Assembly (NCBI GenBank): GCA_022567305.1
Contig: JADFHF010000014.1
Coordinates: forward strand, 1 to 64,000
From: Bacteroidota bacterium
GTDB taxonomy: Bacteria; Bacteroidota; Rhodothermia; Rhodothermales; UBA10348
Length of the DNA: 64,000 bases
Direction of reading: 5' to 3'
The notes under the pieces were generated by a model. That model had not been told where the DNA came from, did not search any database, and saw nothing but the letters and a program-made list of their open reading frames with translations. This document shows, one piece after another, positions 36,490 through 45,373 of the stretch. The translations under genes and the position numbers were made by a program. Position 1 is the first letter of the stretch; every line of letters starts with the position of its first letter.

Positions 36490-37404
36490 TCAACGAGTTC
36501 GGTGCTCTTCAATGGCGTCAAGGTCGGCATCCATTCTTATGATCAACTCAATAACGCCATCCACAACGGACACGTAAAAATCCTGCGTGATGTATTCATA
36601 GTCATCGCCCGGTTGGTGATACCCTGCGTGGTCTTCGACGCCGAAATAGATAAACGGTATGCCTTGCGTGTGAAAGGGTCCATGGTCGGATGCCATGGTC
36701 CAATCGTCTGACCCCGTTCCCGGCTCGTCGTGTCCAAGCAGCAGCGTAAAATCGCGATCGGAATCAATACCCTGGACAAATTCTTCGAGATACGGATACT
36801 GCCGTATCCCGACCGCATAGAGCTCATGTGTCTCGCTCCGACTGATCATATCCAGGTTAATGTTCAGCGATATGGAGGATATTGGCAGGCACGGATCATC
36901 GAGGAACGCCCGAGCCCCTCTGAGACCTTTCTCCTCTGCATCAAAAGCGGCAATAATCAAAGTGTGTCGCGCCGGGTGCCGAGTGAAGTAAGAAGCAATC
37001 GCAACGAGTGCGGCGGCGCCTGACGCGTTGTCGTCCGCTCCGTTAAAAATTTCACCCCCTCGAATGCCTACGTGATCGTAATGAGCGGAAATCACGATGG
37101 CTTTCCCGGGCGAGTCAGACCCTTCGATTCGCCCAATCAGATTTACACCTTCCCGATCGTCGTCAAGCGGGAATGACTGTTCTATGGACTCTCCGCACGC
37201 CATGAGGCTAAGAGAGGCAAATCTTGTCTTCAAGTACTCCCTTGCTTTGGCCCCTCCTGCTGTTCCTGCATCTCGTCCCTCGTAATCATCGGACGAGAGT
37301 GTCTCGACGTCTTTTAGCAACGCCAGAGCGTCGAATCGCTCTTGGCTGAGACCGGGATGCGCGCTGAGCGCGATCATGGAGAGAAGTAGAAACCGTATGG
37401 TCAT
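36490..37404 (-). CDS. Secreted M28-family zinc metallopeptidase
   Basis: 304 residues with a signal peptide (MTIRFLLLSMIALSAHPGLS). Co-catalytic zinc ligands of the M28 family can be read: His108 (SAHYDHVG), Asp124 (NGADDNASG, bridging), Glu157/Glu158 (DAEEKGLRG, catalytic base and ligand), Asp185 (NLDMISRS) and His263 (DHAGYHQPGDDYE). It should act as an aminopeptidase in the periplasm or outside, releasing amino acids from peptides. The 278-bp upstream region to the HNH gene contains no gene I can support. Confidence 0.93.
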   Translation of the reverse strand: MTIRFLLLSMIALSAHPGLSQERFDALALLKDVETLSSDDYEGRDAGTAGGAKAREYLKTRFASLSLMACGESIEQSFPLDDDREGVNLIGRIEGSDSPGKAIVISAHYDHVGIRGGEIFNGADDNASGAAALVAIASYFTRHPARHTLIIAAFDAEEKGLRGARAFLDDPCLPISSISLNINLDMISRSETHELYAVGIRQYPYLEEFVQGIDSDRDFTLLLGHDEPGTGSDDWTMASDHGPFHTQGIPFIYFGVEDHAGYHQPGDDYEYITQDFYVSVVDGVIELIIRMDADLDAIEEHRTR

Positions 37405-37472
37405 GAATCGATGGACAGATTGTGGAAATGCCGGTAACGGAGCGTCAACGAGTCGGTTTCCTTTAAAGCAGA

Positions 37473-37502
37473 AAAGGGATCGTGCAAAAGCACGACCCCT
37501 TT
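37473..37502 (-). terminator. Intrinsic terminator
   Basis: On the minus strand a GTCGTGC-TTTT-GCACGAT-type hairpin extended by AAAGGG/CCCTTT is followed by TTTCTGCTTT. It sits 34 bp past the stop of the 37536-37991 gene and before the M28 peptidase gene, so it ends the former. Confidence 0.75.
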
Positions 37503-37535
37503 ATCCCATCACAATGAGTTTATCCTTGTTACAGT

Positions 37536-37991
37536 CTATGCGATATTCGATTCAGCAAGTACGGCCTGAATCGTCTTACGAATGTTTTTCGATCGTTCAA
37601 ATCGCACGCTTCGCTTTAAGAATTCGAGAGCCCAGTCACTATTCATATTAGCCAGCGTCACAACGGCCATCCTCCTGAGGTTTTCCTTGTCACCGTTTCG
37701 ATAAATTCGCATGACGTCAAAAACCGCAGCTGCCACATCAAGATTATCTCCGTGACGAATGACGAGTCTCATGGCTGCCTGCTGCACTCCATCGTGTGAA
37801 GATTGCAATGCCTCAACGAGGTTCGTGCTAAACTGGGTCCAGTCGACTTTTGAATGCGCGCTGCGCGCAGAAGCTTGCAGTGCTTCGATTGCGTCGTTTT
37901 CACCCGGATTAGACTCGGTTCCGGCAACTGAGATACCGACGATGCCAATAGATAGAAATGCTACAACCAGTAGCGAGAATAAATTTTTCAC
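37536..37991 (-). CDS. Secreted HEAT-repeat-like small protein
   Basis: 151 residues with a signal peptide (MKNLFSLLVVAFLSIGIVGISVAG). The mature part consists of paired helices: WTQFSTNLVEALQSSHDGVQ, AAMRLVIRHGDNL, LRRMAVVTLANMN, SDWALEFLKRSVRFE. The pattern resembles HEAT/ARM repeats, as if two to three repeats form a small solenoid. I do not recognise a named family. It has its own terminator and is probably monocistronic. Confidence 0.7.
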   Translation of the reverse strand: MKNLFSLLVVAFLSIGIVGISVAGTESNPGENDAIEALQASARSAHSKVDWTQFSTNLVEALQSSHDGVQQAAMRLVIRHGDNLDVAAAVFDVMRIYRNGDKENLRRMAVVTLANMNSDWALEFLKRSVRFERSKNIRKTIQAVLAESNIA

Positions 37992-38124
37992 AGCTTGACC
38001 CTCCCAAATACTTGCTATGACGATGAGATATTGTTGAGAGGCGCTCTACGGCAGCTGACTGCTGAGAGTTGCAAGATCCGCAGGAATTAATTCACCGGGT
38101 TCACTGGGGGACAGGGCCAACCAG

Positions 38125-39375
38125 CTAAGACTTGGATCCCTTGAGCCCGCGTGCCGACCGTTCTGCAAGTAGGTTGGCATCATAGGATCGAACCCGATTT
38201 GCTCGGGAGGCATACCGGCTCAAACCAATCTGAATCAGTCGTTCGACCAGTTCAGGGAATTCCACTCCGGTCGGTTTCCAGAGGTAAAATGACAGAGAAC
38301 CCGGGATCGTGTTGATCTCATTGAAATAGACCCTACCCGAGTCTTCGTCCATCAGAAAATCAATTCGGGCAGCTCCCGCGCATCCAAGCAATTGAAAAAT
38401 TTGGACGGCAAGAGAACGGACTCGTGTCGCCAGATCTTCAGACACCGGTGCTGGAATCAGTCTCTCTTGTGAGGCCATTCCGCCCTGGGCGTCCGGGTGT
38501 TTGGCGCCTATTCTCTGGGCACGTACACCTTGGTCACCTACTCCTTTGCCACCGACGTCGCCCGACATATACTTGTCTTCGTACGTGAGAATACCCCTCG
38601 TAACCGGTTCCTCCAGAACGCTCGCAACCGCATCATCTTCGTCGCCAAGCACACTACAGTTAAGCTCTCGCAGGTTCACGATTGCTTTTTCGATCATGAC
38701 ATCTTCGTCGTATCGAAAGGCTTCTTCGATCGCGTAGTCGAGTTTTTCGCGTGATTCCACGTGACTAATTCCGACCGAGGAGCCGAGTTTGACCGGCTTG
38801 ACGACCAGAGGGAGACCCAGAGACGAAGTGAGTTGATCGAGCCAGATTTCTTCGCGATCCGCCCACTGCTTCTCACGCACATTTTGAGACGGTAAGACCG
38901 GAATTTCAAACGATTCGCAGTATTGTTTTGCACGAACCTTGTCCATCGCCAGTGACGAGGCCAACACTCCGCTTCCCGTATAGGGGACATCCAAGAGCTC
39001 ACACAATCCCTGCATGCCCCCGTTTTCGCCCGAGCCTCCGTGCAATCCGAGAAACATCACATCTATGGTCCATTCTCTCGAAGTCCGGGAAAAAAATCCT
39101 CGATTCGCGTCCTCCCTGAGGTGGAGTCGCCTATTCATTCCTGGAATGATCTCGACTCGCGTCGCCTTTTTCAACAACGCGGAAACATCGGTATACGCTT
39201 CGATACTGAGTAACTCATCTCCCGTATACCACATTCCATCCTTCGCCAGGTAGATGGCAACCGGGGTATATCGCGATCGATCCATGGCTGAGGCGGCTTG
39301 AAGCGAGGTGATAATCGAAACCTCGTGTTCCGGCGAAAGTCCTCCGAATACGATTCCGATGGAGAGAGACGACAT
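38125..39375 (-). CDS. ddl: D-alanine--D-alanine ligase
   Basis: The frame opens at 39507, but the ATG at 39375 (MSSLSIGIVFGGLSPEHEVS) is the normal Ddl start, giving 416 residues. ATP-grasp features: GLHGGSGENGGMQGLCELLDVPYTGSG, SLAMDKVRAKQ, PLVVKPVKLGSSVG, and the metal site RIDFLMDE...YFNEINTIPGS. It joins two D-alanines for peptidoglycan; alanine racemase is encoded in the same window. Odd feature: in the loop after YEDKYMSG there is an extra 25-residue stretch (38479-38553) of five pentapeptides. The protein is therefore longer than most Ddl. Confidence 0.95.
   Translation of the reverse strand: MSSLSIGIVFGGLSPEHEVSIITSLQAASAMDRSRYTPVAIYLAKDGMWYTGDELLSIEAYTDVSALLKKATRVEIIPGMNRRLHLREDANRGFFSRTSREWTIDVMFLGLHGGSGENGGMQGLCELLDVPYTGSGVLASSLAMDKVRAKQYCESFEIPVLPSQNVREKQWADREEIWLDQLTSSLGLPLVVKPVKLGSSVGISHVESREKLDYAIEEAFRYDEDVMIEKAIVNLRELNCSVLGDEDDAVASVLEEPVTRGILTYEDKYMSGDVGGKGVGDQGVRAQRIGAKHPDAQGGMASQERLIPAPVSEDLATRVRSLAVQIFQLLGCAGAARIDFLMDEDSGRVYFNEINTIPGSLSFYLWKPTGVEFPELVERLIQIGLSRYASRANRVRSYDANLLAERSARGLKGSKS
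38479..38553 (-). repeat. In-frame 5 x 15-bp expansion inside ddl
   Basis: Five consecutive 15-bp units encode GGKGV, GDQGV, RAQRI, GAKHP and DAQGG. The first two units match at 12 of 15 bases; the later ones are more diverged. The stretch is low in complexity and absent from typical Ddl loops, so it looks like an old tandem expansion kept in frame. Confidence 0.6.
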
Positions 39376-39437
39376 GCAAGGTCTGCTTGTATGAAAGTCG
39401 ATAAAATACGGCGTCCAGATCTTTAGACCCGTACCGA

Positions 39438-39459
39438 AAGCAAAGGGTGCCTCTTGCTT
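39438..39459. repeat. Inverted repeat in ddl/phosphoesterase divergent region
   Basis: AAGCAAAGG and CCTCTTGCTT form a 9-bp stem with one bulge and a GTG loop. It lies in the 126-bp gap between the divergent ddl and phosphoesterase start codons. It could be an operator or an untranslated-leader hairpin; no factor is suggested by the sequence. Confidence 0.3.
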
Positions 39460-39501
39460 AGCGGATTCAGTTCGCCGATCTTTCGCGCCGGGTTTCACAT
39501 T

Positions 39502-40203
39502 ATGCAAATCGCACTCATTTCAGACGTCCACTCGAACCTCCAGGCGCTTGAAGCCGTCATGGAGCGTATTGACGGGGTGTCCGTCGATACGATCTTTTGT
39601 CTCGGGGATGTGGTCGGTTACGGAGCGGATCCATCCGCGTGTCTCGAGATCGTCCGTGAACGGTGTTCGGGCATCGTTTTGGGAAACCACGACCTAGCCG
39701 TTTCGACCGGATTGCACGCATCCTACCTACCGAAAGATGGCCGGAAGGCCGCTCGACAAAATCGGAAAGCTCTGTCGGAGGGTGAGCTCGAGTTCCTTAA
39801 GTCGTTACCCTATTTTCTTGAGGAGGAGGCGTGTTCGCTGGTCCACGCGACACCACTAACCCCTGAGAGATGGATCAGGCTGAGCTCATTTCAGCTGTCC
39901 CAGGCGCAGTTTGATTGCTTTGAGACGGATGTATGCTTTATGGGTCATTCACACAAACCGAGTGTGATCTCCGATAAACTCGGTGTTCACCAGGTTCGCC
40001 ACGGTCACCGTTACCTGATCAACATTGGGAGCGTCGGCCAGCCCAGAGACGGCGACCCTCGAGCATGCGTCGCGTTTTTTAATACCGAACGATGCGAGTA
40101 TCGTCTTGAGCGGATCGAATATGATATCGAAAAGGCCGCAGAACGTATCAAAGAAGAAGGTCTACCGAAGCGCCTTGGAAAGCGACTGGCCATCGGCGTT
40201 TGA
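39502..40203 (+). CDS. Calcineurin-like metallophosphoesterase (YfcE/MJ0936-like)
   Basis: 233 residues from the ATG at 39502, the start of the conserved MQIALISDVHSNLQALEAVM. Metal-binding motifs in order: D-x-H (SDVHSN), GD (CLGDVVGYG), GNHD (VLGNHDLAV), and GHSH (FMGHSHKPSV), followed by INIGSVGQPRDGDPRA. Proteins of this family hydrolyse phosphodiesters or small phosphoesters; the true substrate is uncertain. It is divergent from ddl. Three 13-bp tandem units follow the stop. Confidence 0.9.
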   Translation: MQIALISDVHSNLQALEAVMERIDGVSVDTIFCLGDVVGYGADPSACLEIVRERCSGIVLGNHDLAVSTGLHASYLPKDGRKAARQNRKALSEGELEFLKSLPYFLEEEACSLVHATPLTPERWIRLSSFQLSQAQFDCFETDVCFMGHSHKPSVISDKLGVHQVRHGHRYLINIGSVGQPRDGDPRACVAFFNTERCEYRLERIEYDIEKAAERIKEEGLPKRLGKRLAIGV

Positions 40204-40205
40204 AA

Positions 40206-40244
40206 GGGGCGTTTAGAAGAGGCGTTTAGAAAGTTGGTCTAGAA
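40206..40244. repeat. Tandem repeat, three 13-bp units
   Basis: Units GGGGCGTTTAGAA, GAGGCGTTTAGAA and AGTTGGTCTAGAA lie end to end just after the phosphoesterase stop. The first two differ by one base, the third is more diverged. They fill the gap to the convergent dihydroorotase gene. Confidence 0.75.
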
Positions 40245-40265
40245 ATGATGTATCTCCACGACCCA

Positions 40266-41570
40266 CTACACATCGTTTTCAACCAATTGACTTCGATTGT
40301 AGATGGCGAATGCCCTTCCGATCATGGGGCTTCCGATGAACGGTGTGTTCCGACTCTTTGAATGGATATGTGAGCGTTCAAAGGTCCATTGGGTGTCGGC
40401 ATCAAAAACAGTCAGGTTCGCCTCGGCACCCACAAAGATTTCAGGCATCGCCAATTTGAGAACGCGTCGCGGTGCCGTGGTAATTTTTGCTATCGCTTCA
40501 GCGATGGATAGAATGCCGGGTTCGATGAGTTCTCTACCGATCAGACCCCAAGCCGTCTCCAGTCCAATGATTCCAAATGGTGCAGCCGTGAACTCAACCT
40601 CTTTTTCGAACGATGCATGCGGAGCATGGTCCGTACAAATTGCATCGATCGTCCCGTCTTTCAATCCCTCCTTTATGGCCTCCACGTCCTCAGTCGTTCG
40701 AAGAGGCGGATGCATCTTCAGGTGGGTATCGAAGGACCGAGTCTCCACTTCCTCATGTGTAAGTGAAAAATGGTGTGGACAAACTTCCGCAGTAACGGGA
40801 ATCCCCTTCCGCTTTGCGTCGCGGACCAGTTCTACTGCACCGGTTGACGAGATGTGCGCCACGTGGACATGTCCGCCCGTAAAATCGGCGAGCAGAATGT
40901 CGCGAGCGATCATGACCTCTTCAGACAGCGATGGAATGCCGGCCAGACCCAGACGAGTAGAAACGGCTCCTTCATGCATCTGTCCATGCGGATTCAAAGA
41001 GAGTTCTTCCATGTGGTTGATGATCGGCGCATCCAGCATCTTGGCGTATTCGAGTGCATGACGCATGAGAGATGCATCCTGGACCGGCGACCCGTCGTCA
41101 CTGAATGCGACTGCGCCTCCCGCTTTCAGGTCGGCCATTTCTGCCAACTGCTCACCCTCACGCTTTTGCGAAACGCAAGCGATCGGATGTACATCTACAG
41201 GTGTGTCATCACCCCTTTCCCGGACAAATTCTACGACATCGCGGGTATGTATGGGCGGATCGGTATTCGGCATGCAGGCTACGGCCGTAAAGCCGCCGAA
41301 TGCAGCTGCCCTGCACCCAGATTCGATCGTCTCTTTGTGCTCGTGACCCGGCTCACGCAAATGAACATGCATATCCATCCATCCGATGGAAATCAATTTC
41401 CCCGTTGCATCCAGCTCATGGGTTCCGTTGGACGACAGACCCTCACCGATCTCGACTATTTGTCCATCCTTGATCAGAATGTCCCCGCGTTCGGACTGGT
41501 CTGCGCCGGGATAATAAATCGATCCCCCTTTGATAAGCAGGTCAGGCGTATGATAATCGTTCGGTGCCAT
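40266..41570 (-). CDS. pyrC: Dihydroorotase, class I
   Basis: 434 residues of the amidohydrolase superfamily. Zinc-binding HxH is His68/His70 (WMDMHVHLREPGHEHKE); further signatures are ACMPNTDPP, HVAHISSTG, TAEVCPHHFSLT and ICTDHAPHASFEKE, whose Asp is the catalytic base. It cyclises carbamoyl-aspartate to dihydroorotate in pyrimidine synthesis, in the cytoplasm. Its ATG overlaps the stop of the upstream DPP-IV-like gene by one base (TGATG), so it is translationally coupled to a peptidase that has no obvious link to pyrimidines. Confidence 0.95.
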   Translation of the reverse strand: MAPNDYHTPDLLIKGGSIYYPGADQSERGDILIKDGQIVEIGEGLSSNGTHELDATGKLISIGWMDMHVHLREPGHEHKETIESGCRAAAFGGFTAVACMPNTDPPIHTRDVVEFVRERGDDTPVDVHPIACVSQKREGEQLAEMADLKAGGAVAFSDDGSPVQDASLMRHALEYAKMLDAPIINHMEELSLNPHGQMHEGAVSTRLGLAGIPSLSEEVMIARDILLADFTGGHVHVAHISSTGAVELVRDAKRKGIPVTAEVCPHHFSLTHEEVETRSFDTHLKMHPPLRTTEDVEAIKEGLKDGTIDAICTDHAPHASFEKEVEFTAAPFGIIGLETAWGLIGRELIEPGILSIAEAIAKITTAPRRVLKLAMPEIFVGAEANLTVFDADTQWTFERSHIHSKSRNTPFIGSPMIGRAFAIYNRSQLVENDV

Positions 41571-43876
41571 CAGAGATTCTCCTTGATAAACTCTGTGACG
41601 GCTGTGAATAGATGGAGACGCGTTTTCCCTCCGCTGATGCCGTGATTTCGACCGGGATACATCATAAACGAGAATGGTTTGTTGGCAGCTTGCAACGCAT
41701 CGATCATCTGTACCGAATTCTGGAAATGGACATTGTCGTCATAGTCTCCATGGATGATGAGCAGCTTTTGACGCTCTGACAAATTCTTCGCGTAATTGAT
41801 GGGAGCGCCTTCGCCATATCCCGCCTTGTTCTTCTCTGGGGTGGACATGTATCGTTCGGTATAAATCGTGTCGTATAGGCGCCAATCGGTGACAGGAGCT
41901 ACAGATACACCCACTTTGAATACATCCGGTCCCTCGCCCGTGAGCATCGACATCAACGTTATGTACCCGCCATAAGACCAGCCCCAGATCCCGATACGAT
42001 CCCCGTCCACATACGGAAGAGAACCTAGGTGTTTTGCGGCTGCAATCTGATCTGCGGCTTCTACCTGACCCAAACGTTCATACGTCATGCTCTTGAATTT
42101 CTTTCCTCTGGCGCCCGTCCCCCGGTTGTCCACGCTCGCGATCAGAATATCTAATTCTTCAACCAGGTAGGCATGCCACAGATATCTGGAATCTCCCCAG
42201 GTGTCTCGAACCGTTTGCGATCCCGGTCCTCCGTAGACATACATCAACAGTGGATAAGATTTCTCCGAATCAAAATCGCTCGGCTTCATCAGGTATGCAT
42301 TTAGACTGGTTCCGTCGGCGCTGGGTACGGTGAAGAATTGGGGCTCGGGCAGGTTGTATTCCGAAAGCTCTTTCTTTAGCGCCCGGTTGCCCTCCAACAC
42401 CTTGATTTGCACACCGTTCGATCGGTGCAGTGTCCAAGATCGGGGTGACGTTGTATTCGAATAGGAGTCGATAAAGTGCGAAAAATCGGACGACAGGTTT
42501 ACGGAGTGCGACCCGGCCTTATCAGTAACCCGAACCGGATGCGAAGTCGTAGCCCCTTCGTCTCCTGCCTCGGCTTCGATAGAAATACTGTAAAGCTGCC
42601 GCTCAAGCGGGTTGTTAATGGCCGCAGTAAAATAGGCCAGCTGATTTTCTTCGTCGATCCCGTGAAAAGCCGTTACATCCCACTCGCCGGCGGTAATTGC
42701 AGAAATTTGATTTCCGTTCAAGTCGTAGAGGTAGAGGTGATTGAAGCCACTCGTCTCACTCATCCACACGAAATGATTTCCGTCCTTCAAGAACGTGATC
42801 TTGGACTCGCCGACACTGATCCAACTGGACTCCTTTTCAGTCAGGATAATGGATGGGGTCGCTGACTCGGGGTCGCCCAATAAGAGATCTAAATTGTTCT
42901 GGTAACGGTTTAAACGAATCATCCATACCCATTGCTGTCCATCTGTTAAGGGGGTCCATCCCATTCGAGATATATACTCATACTGGTCGCCTCCCTCATG
43001 CCAGGTGTCCGTATCGATAAACTGCGACACACCCGTCCCGACGTCGATGATGCCGATCTGAATCTCGCTATTGGATTCACCGGCCTTGGGGTACCGAAAA
43101 TGATCATAGTCAGGATACTGGCCACGAAGGTCCGTCATAGCGAAATCACGCGTTGCACTTTCGTCCAACTTGAAATAGGATATAAATCGTCCATCCGGAC
43201 TCCATTGCCATCCATCGCGAAGACCGAATTCTTCCTCATAAACCCAGTCGAAAGTCCCGTTAATGATCGATCCGTCTGCACCGTCGGTGGTCAGCGCTTT
43301 TTCGGTCATGGATTCCAGGTCGACGACGAACAAATTCCTCTCGCGGACGAATGCGACCGAATTTCCATCCGGACTGAACTTGGCAAACATCTGAAATCCC
43401 TGGCTTCGATCGCTAAGAGGTGTAAGGTCGCCGGATTCGAATTCGTAGATGTAGTAGAATCCTTTCGTCGGAAGTCTCCAGACTCGCTCTGAATCGGTAT
43501 AAATCAGAACTTTTGTATTGTCCGCTGAGAACGCATAGTTCTCGATGGCGATCAGACGATCAACGTCAATCCCGAATAGAATCGAACCGTCGATCAAAAC
43601 GTGGCGCTCATCCGTCTCCAGATTGTAGGACAATAGATTCGTTCCACCATCCTCTTCATCAGATTCGGTATATCTGATAACCGGTCCTTCTGCGGCCCAA
43701 CGACCACCCGCAAAGAACTTCCCGTCAAATTTTTGGGAATCATGGATATCGGTGAGCGTAAGTGAGCGCGGAACGTCGACTTGTCTGGCTGCGGACGTGT
43801 CCGCACCAAAAGCGAGAATGACCACGCAAAACCCTACACTCAACGGCGCCGTCATTTTATTGAATCTTGTTCTCAT
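41570..43876 (-). CDS. S9-family prolyl peptidase (DPP-IV-like)
   Basis: The frame begins at 43948; the ATG at 43876 (or 43855) precedes a signal peptide (TAPLSVGFCVVILAFGADTS), giving about 768 residues. The N-terminal beta-propeller (about 50-490) contains TKGFYYIYEFESGDLTPLS-type repeats and the DPP-IV double Glu in WVYEEEFGLRDG, which selects N-terminal dipeptides. The hydrolase domain has the triad Ser634 (GWSYGGY), Asp714 (DDNVH) and His745 (GRNHGI). It should release X-Pro dipeptides in the periplasm. It overlaps pyrC by one base. Confidence 0.94.
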   Translation of the reverse strand: MRTRFNKMTAPLSVGFCVVILAFGADTSAARQVDVPRSLTLTDIHDSQKFDGKFFAGGRWAAEGPVIRYTESDEEDGGTNLLSYNLETDERHVLIDGSILFGIDVDRLIAIENYAFSADNTKVLIYTDSERVWRLPTKGFYYIYEFESGDLTPLSDRSQGFQMFAKFSPDGNSVAFVRERNLFVVDLESMTEKALTTDGADGSIINGTFDWVYEEEFGLRDGWQWSPDGRFISYFKLDESATRDFAMTDLRGQYPDYDHFRYPKAGESNSEIQIGIIDVGTGVSQFIDTDTWHEGGDQYEYISRMGWTPLTDGQQWVWMIRLNRYQNNLDLLLGDPESATPSIILTEKESSWISVGESKITFLKDGNHFVWMSETSGFNHLYLYDLNGNQISAITAGEWDVTAFHGIDEENQLAYFTAAINNPLERQLYSISIEAEAGDEGATTSHPVRVTDKAGSHSVNLSSDFSHFIDSYSNTTSPRSWTLHRSNGVQIKVLEGNRALKKELSEYNLPEPQFFTVPSADGTSLNAYLMKPSDFDSEKSYPLLMYVYGGPGSQTVRDTWGDSRYLWHAYLVEELDILIASVDNRGTGARGKKFKSMTYERLGQVEAADQIAAAKHLGSLPYVDGDRIGIWGWSYGGYITLMSMLTGEGPDVFKVGVSVAPVTDWRLYDTIYTERYMSTPEKNKAGYGEGAPINYAKNLSERQKLLIIHGDYDDNVHFQNSVQMIDALQAANKPFSFMMYPGRNHGISGGKTRLHLFTAVTEFIKENL

Positions 43877-43979
43877 CGACTTGATCGGGGATCGCGGTGG
43901 TTCGCTAGAGCCTGGTTCCACATGACCTGTTTTCCCTTGGGGATCCAAGGTAAAGCCCCCACATTTATGATTTAAGCAC

Positions 43980-44008
43980 TTGACATCCGATCATTAAAGA
44001 GTTCAAAT
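43980..44008 (+). promoter_or_regulatory. Candidate sigma-70-type promoter for alr
   Basis: TTGACA (43980-43985) is a perfect -35 hexamer; after 17 bp comes TCAAAT (44003-44008), matching TATAAT at four of six positions. The start codon of alanine racemase is about 105 bp downstream. Promoters in Bacteroidota often deviate from this consensus, so the match could be chance. Confidence 0.4.
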
Positions 44009-44114
44009 ACTCTCCACATCCGCTCATATTAGGCTGTGTAGCGAATCGCGCTCGACGCAAGTAACTTCAGGCCCTCCTCAACCATCCGGATGATTCACAT
44101 TCGCGTCGTCAATT

Positions 44115-45236
44115 ATGGGTCTGGATCCTCATCATTTGACTCCAACGAAGGCCCTCGTCGACCTGGCGAGCCTAACCCATAATCTTCGTGTTTTTCAGCG
44201 TCAAGCGCCAGGCATCAAATTGATCGGAGTCGTTAAGGCCGACGCGTATGGACACGGAAGCCTTGAAGTTTCGAGGGCACTTCTCTCCAACGGAGTCCGC
44301 AGCCTGGCCGTTGCGACCGTTGCAGAGGCGGTTGAGCTACGCCGGGCAGGGATTGCCGAAACGATCCTGGTTTTTGGCGCCCCTCGGAGAGACTCAATAG
44401 CAGCATGCGTCGAATATGACCTTGAGCCATTCATAACCGGACCCGAATCCGTGGACATCATACGGCCGTATTCCGGACTTCGGGTGCATCTATTGGTTGA
44501 CACAGGCATGGCTCGACTCGGCATTCATCCGGATGAGGTGGAAGCGATCGTCCAAGCCATCGACCAGATGCCTGGTGTTCACTTGCAGGCTCTCAGCACC
44601 CACTTTGCGACTGCAGGCCAGCCAGGGTCTTCCTTTGCCCGCGAGCAATGGAGTAGATTCAAGGCCGTTTTGTCGAAACTCGGACCAAGTCCCGCCCCGG
44701 TCCATATGGCAAGCAGTAGCGCCGTGTTCACGATTCCCGAATCCATCGATCCGAACATCGTGGAATCAGCCAGAATTGGCATTGGGCTGTACGGTTTGCT
44801 TGAACCAATGCCTGGTGCCCCAGAGTCGATCTTCAAACCGGTTATGACGTTTCAATCCGAGGTGGCGCACGTGAAATGGGTGGAAGCGGGAGCACCGGTC
44901 TCTTACAACTCAGGATGGCGAGCTCCGGCCAGAACCCGAATCGCTACGGTTGCCGCGGGGTACGCCGATGGATATCCCAGGATTCTAACCACCCGATCGT
45001 CGGTCGGAATCAATGGTTCGCTTTATCCTGTCGTCGGAGCAATTTGCATGGATCTGTTCATGGTCGATCTAGGTTCAGAACCAGATAACAAGCCCGAGAT
45101 CGTCCCGGGAGAGACGGTGATTCTCTTCGGTTCTGGAGGACCCAGTGCCCTTGATATTGCCAAACAGGCCGAGACCATTCCATATGAGTTAGTTTGCGGT
45201 GTCGGGTCTCGCGTCCTGCGGATCTACTCGTCCTGA
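44115..45236 (+). CDS. alr: Alanine racemase
   Basis: 373 residues, fold-type III PLP enzyme. The PLP lysine is Lys41 in GVVKADAYGHG; the second catalytic base is Tyr264 in APVSYNSGWRAP, in the C-terminal beta-domain; AAGYADGYPR and GAICMDLFMVDLG are also conserved. It converts L- to D-alanine for peptidoglycan and so feeds the Ddl encoded at 38125-39375. The response-regulator gene begins 137 bp after its stop. Confidence 0.95.
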   Translation: MGLDPHHLTPTKALVDLASLTHNLRVFQRQAPGIKLIGVVKADAYGHGSLEVSRALLSNGVRSLAVATVAEAVELRRAGIAETILVFGAPRRDSIAACVEYDLEPFITGPESVDIIRPYSGLRVHLLVDTGMARLGIHPDEVEAIVQAIDQMPGVHLQALSTHFATAGQPGSSFAREQWSRFKAVLSKLGPSPAPVHMASSSAVFTIPESIDPNIVESARIGIGLYGLLEPMPGAPESIFKPVMTFQSEVAHVKWVEAGAPVSYNSGWRAPARTRIATVAAGYADGYPRILTTRSSVGINGSLYPVVGAICMDLFMVDLGSEPDNKPEIVPGETVILFGSGGPSALDIAKQAETIPYELVCGVGSRVLRIYSS

Positions 45237-45373
45237 CTTCGGATCTTTTTTCGCCACCTGTAATTCGTCGGGAAAGTATTATATTCAGGCGATTCTCAGG
45301 CAGTTTGTCCACCGGATCTGTTGCCCCTAGAAGAATCCAAACCCCACACGGAAAGATAGCAAGGACACATATC

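Noticed and set aside
40206-40244. Short tandem repeats as a CRISPR array
   Set aside because: The units are 13 bp and adjacent with no spacers, and no cas gene is present.
40303-41645. Two long plus-strand open frames (252 and 263 residues)
   Set aside because: Both mirror the dihydroorotase gene, whose zinc and catalytic motifs are clear; the antisense products are Ser/Arg-rich and unlike any protein family.
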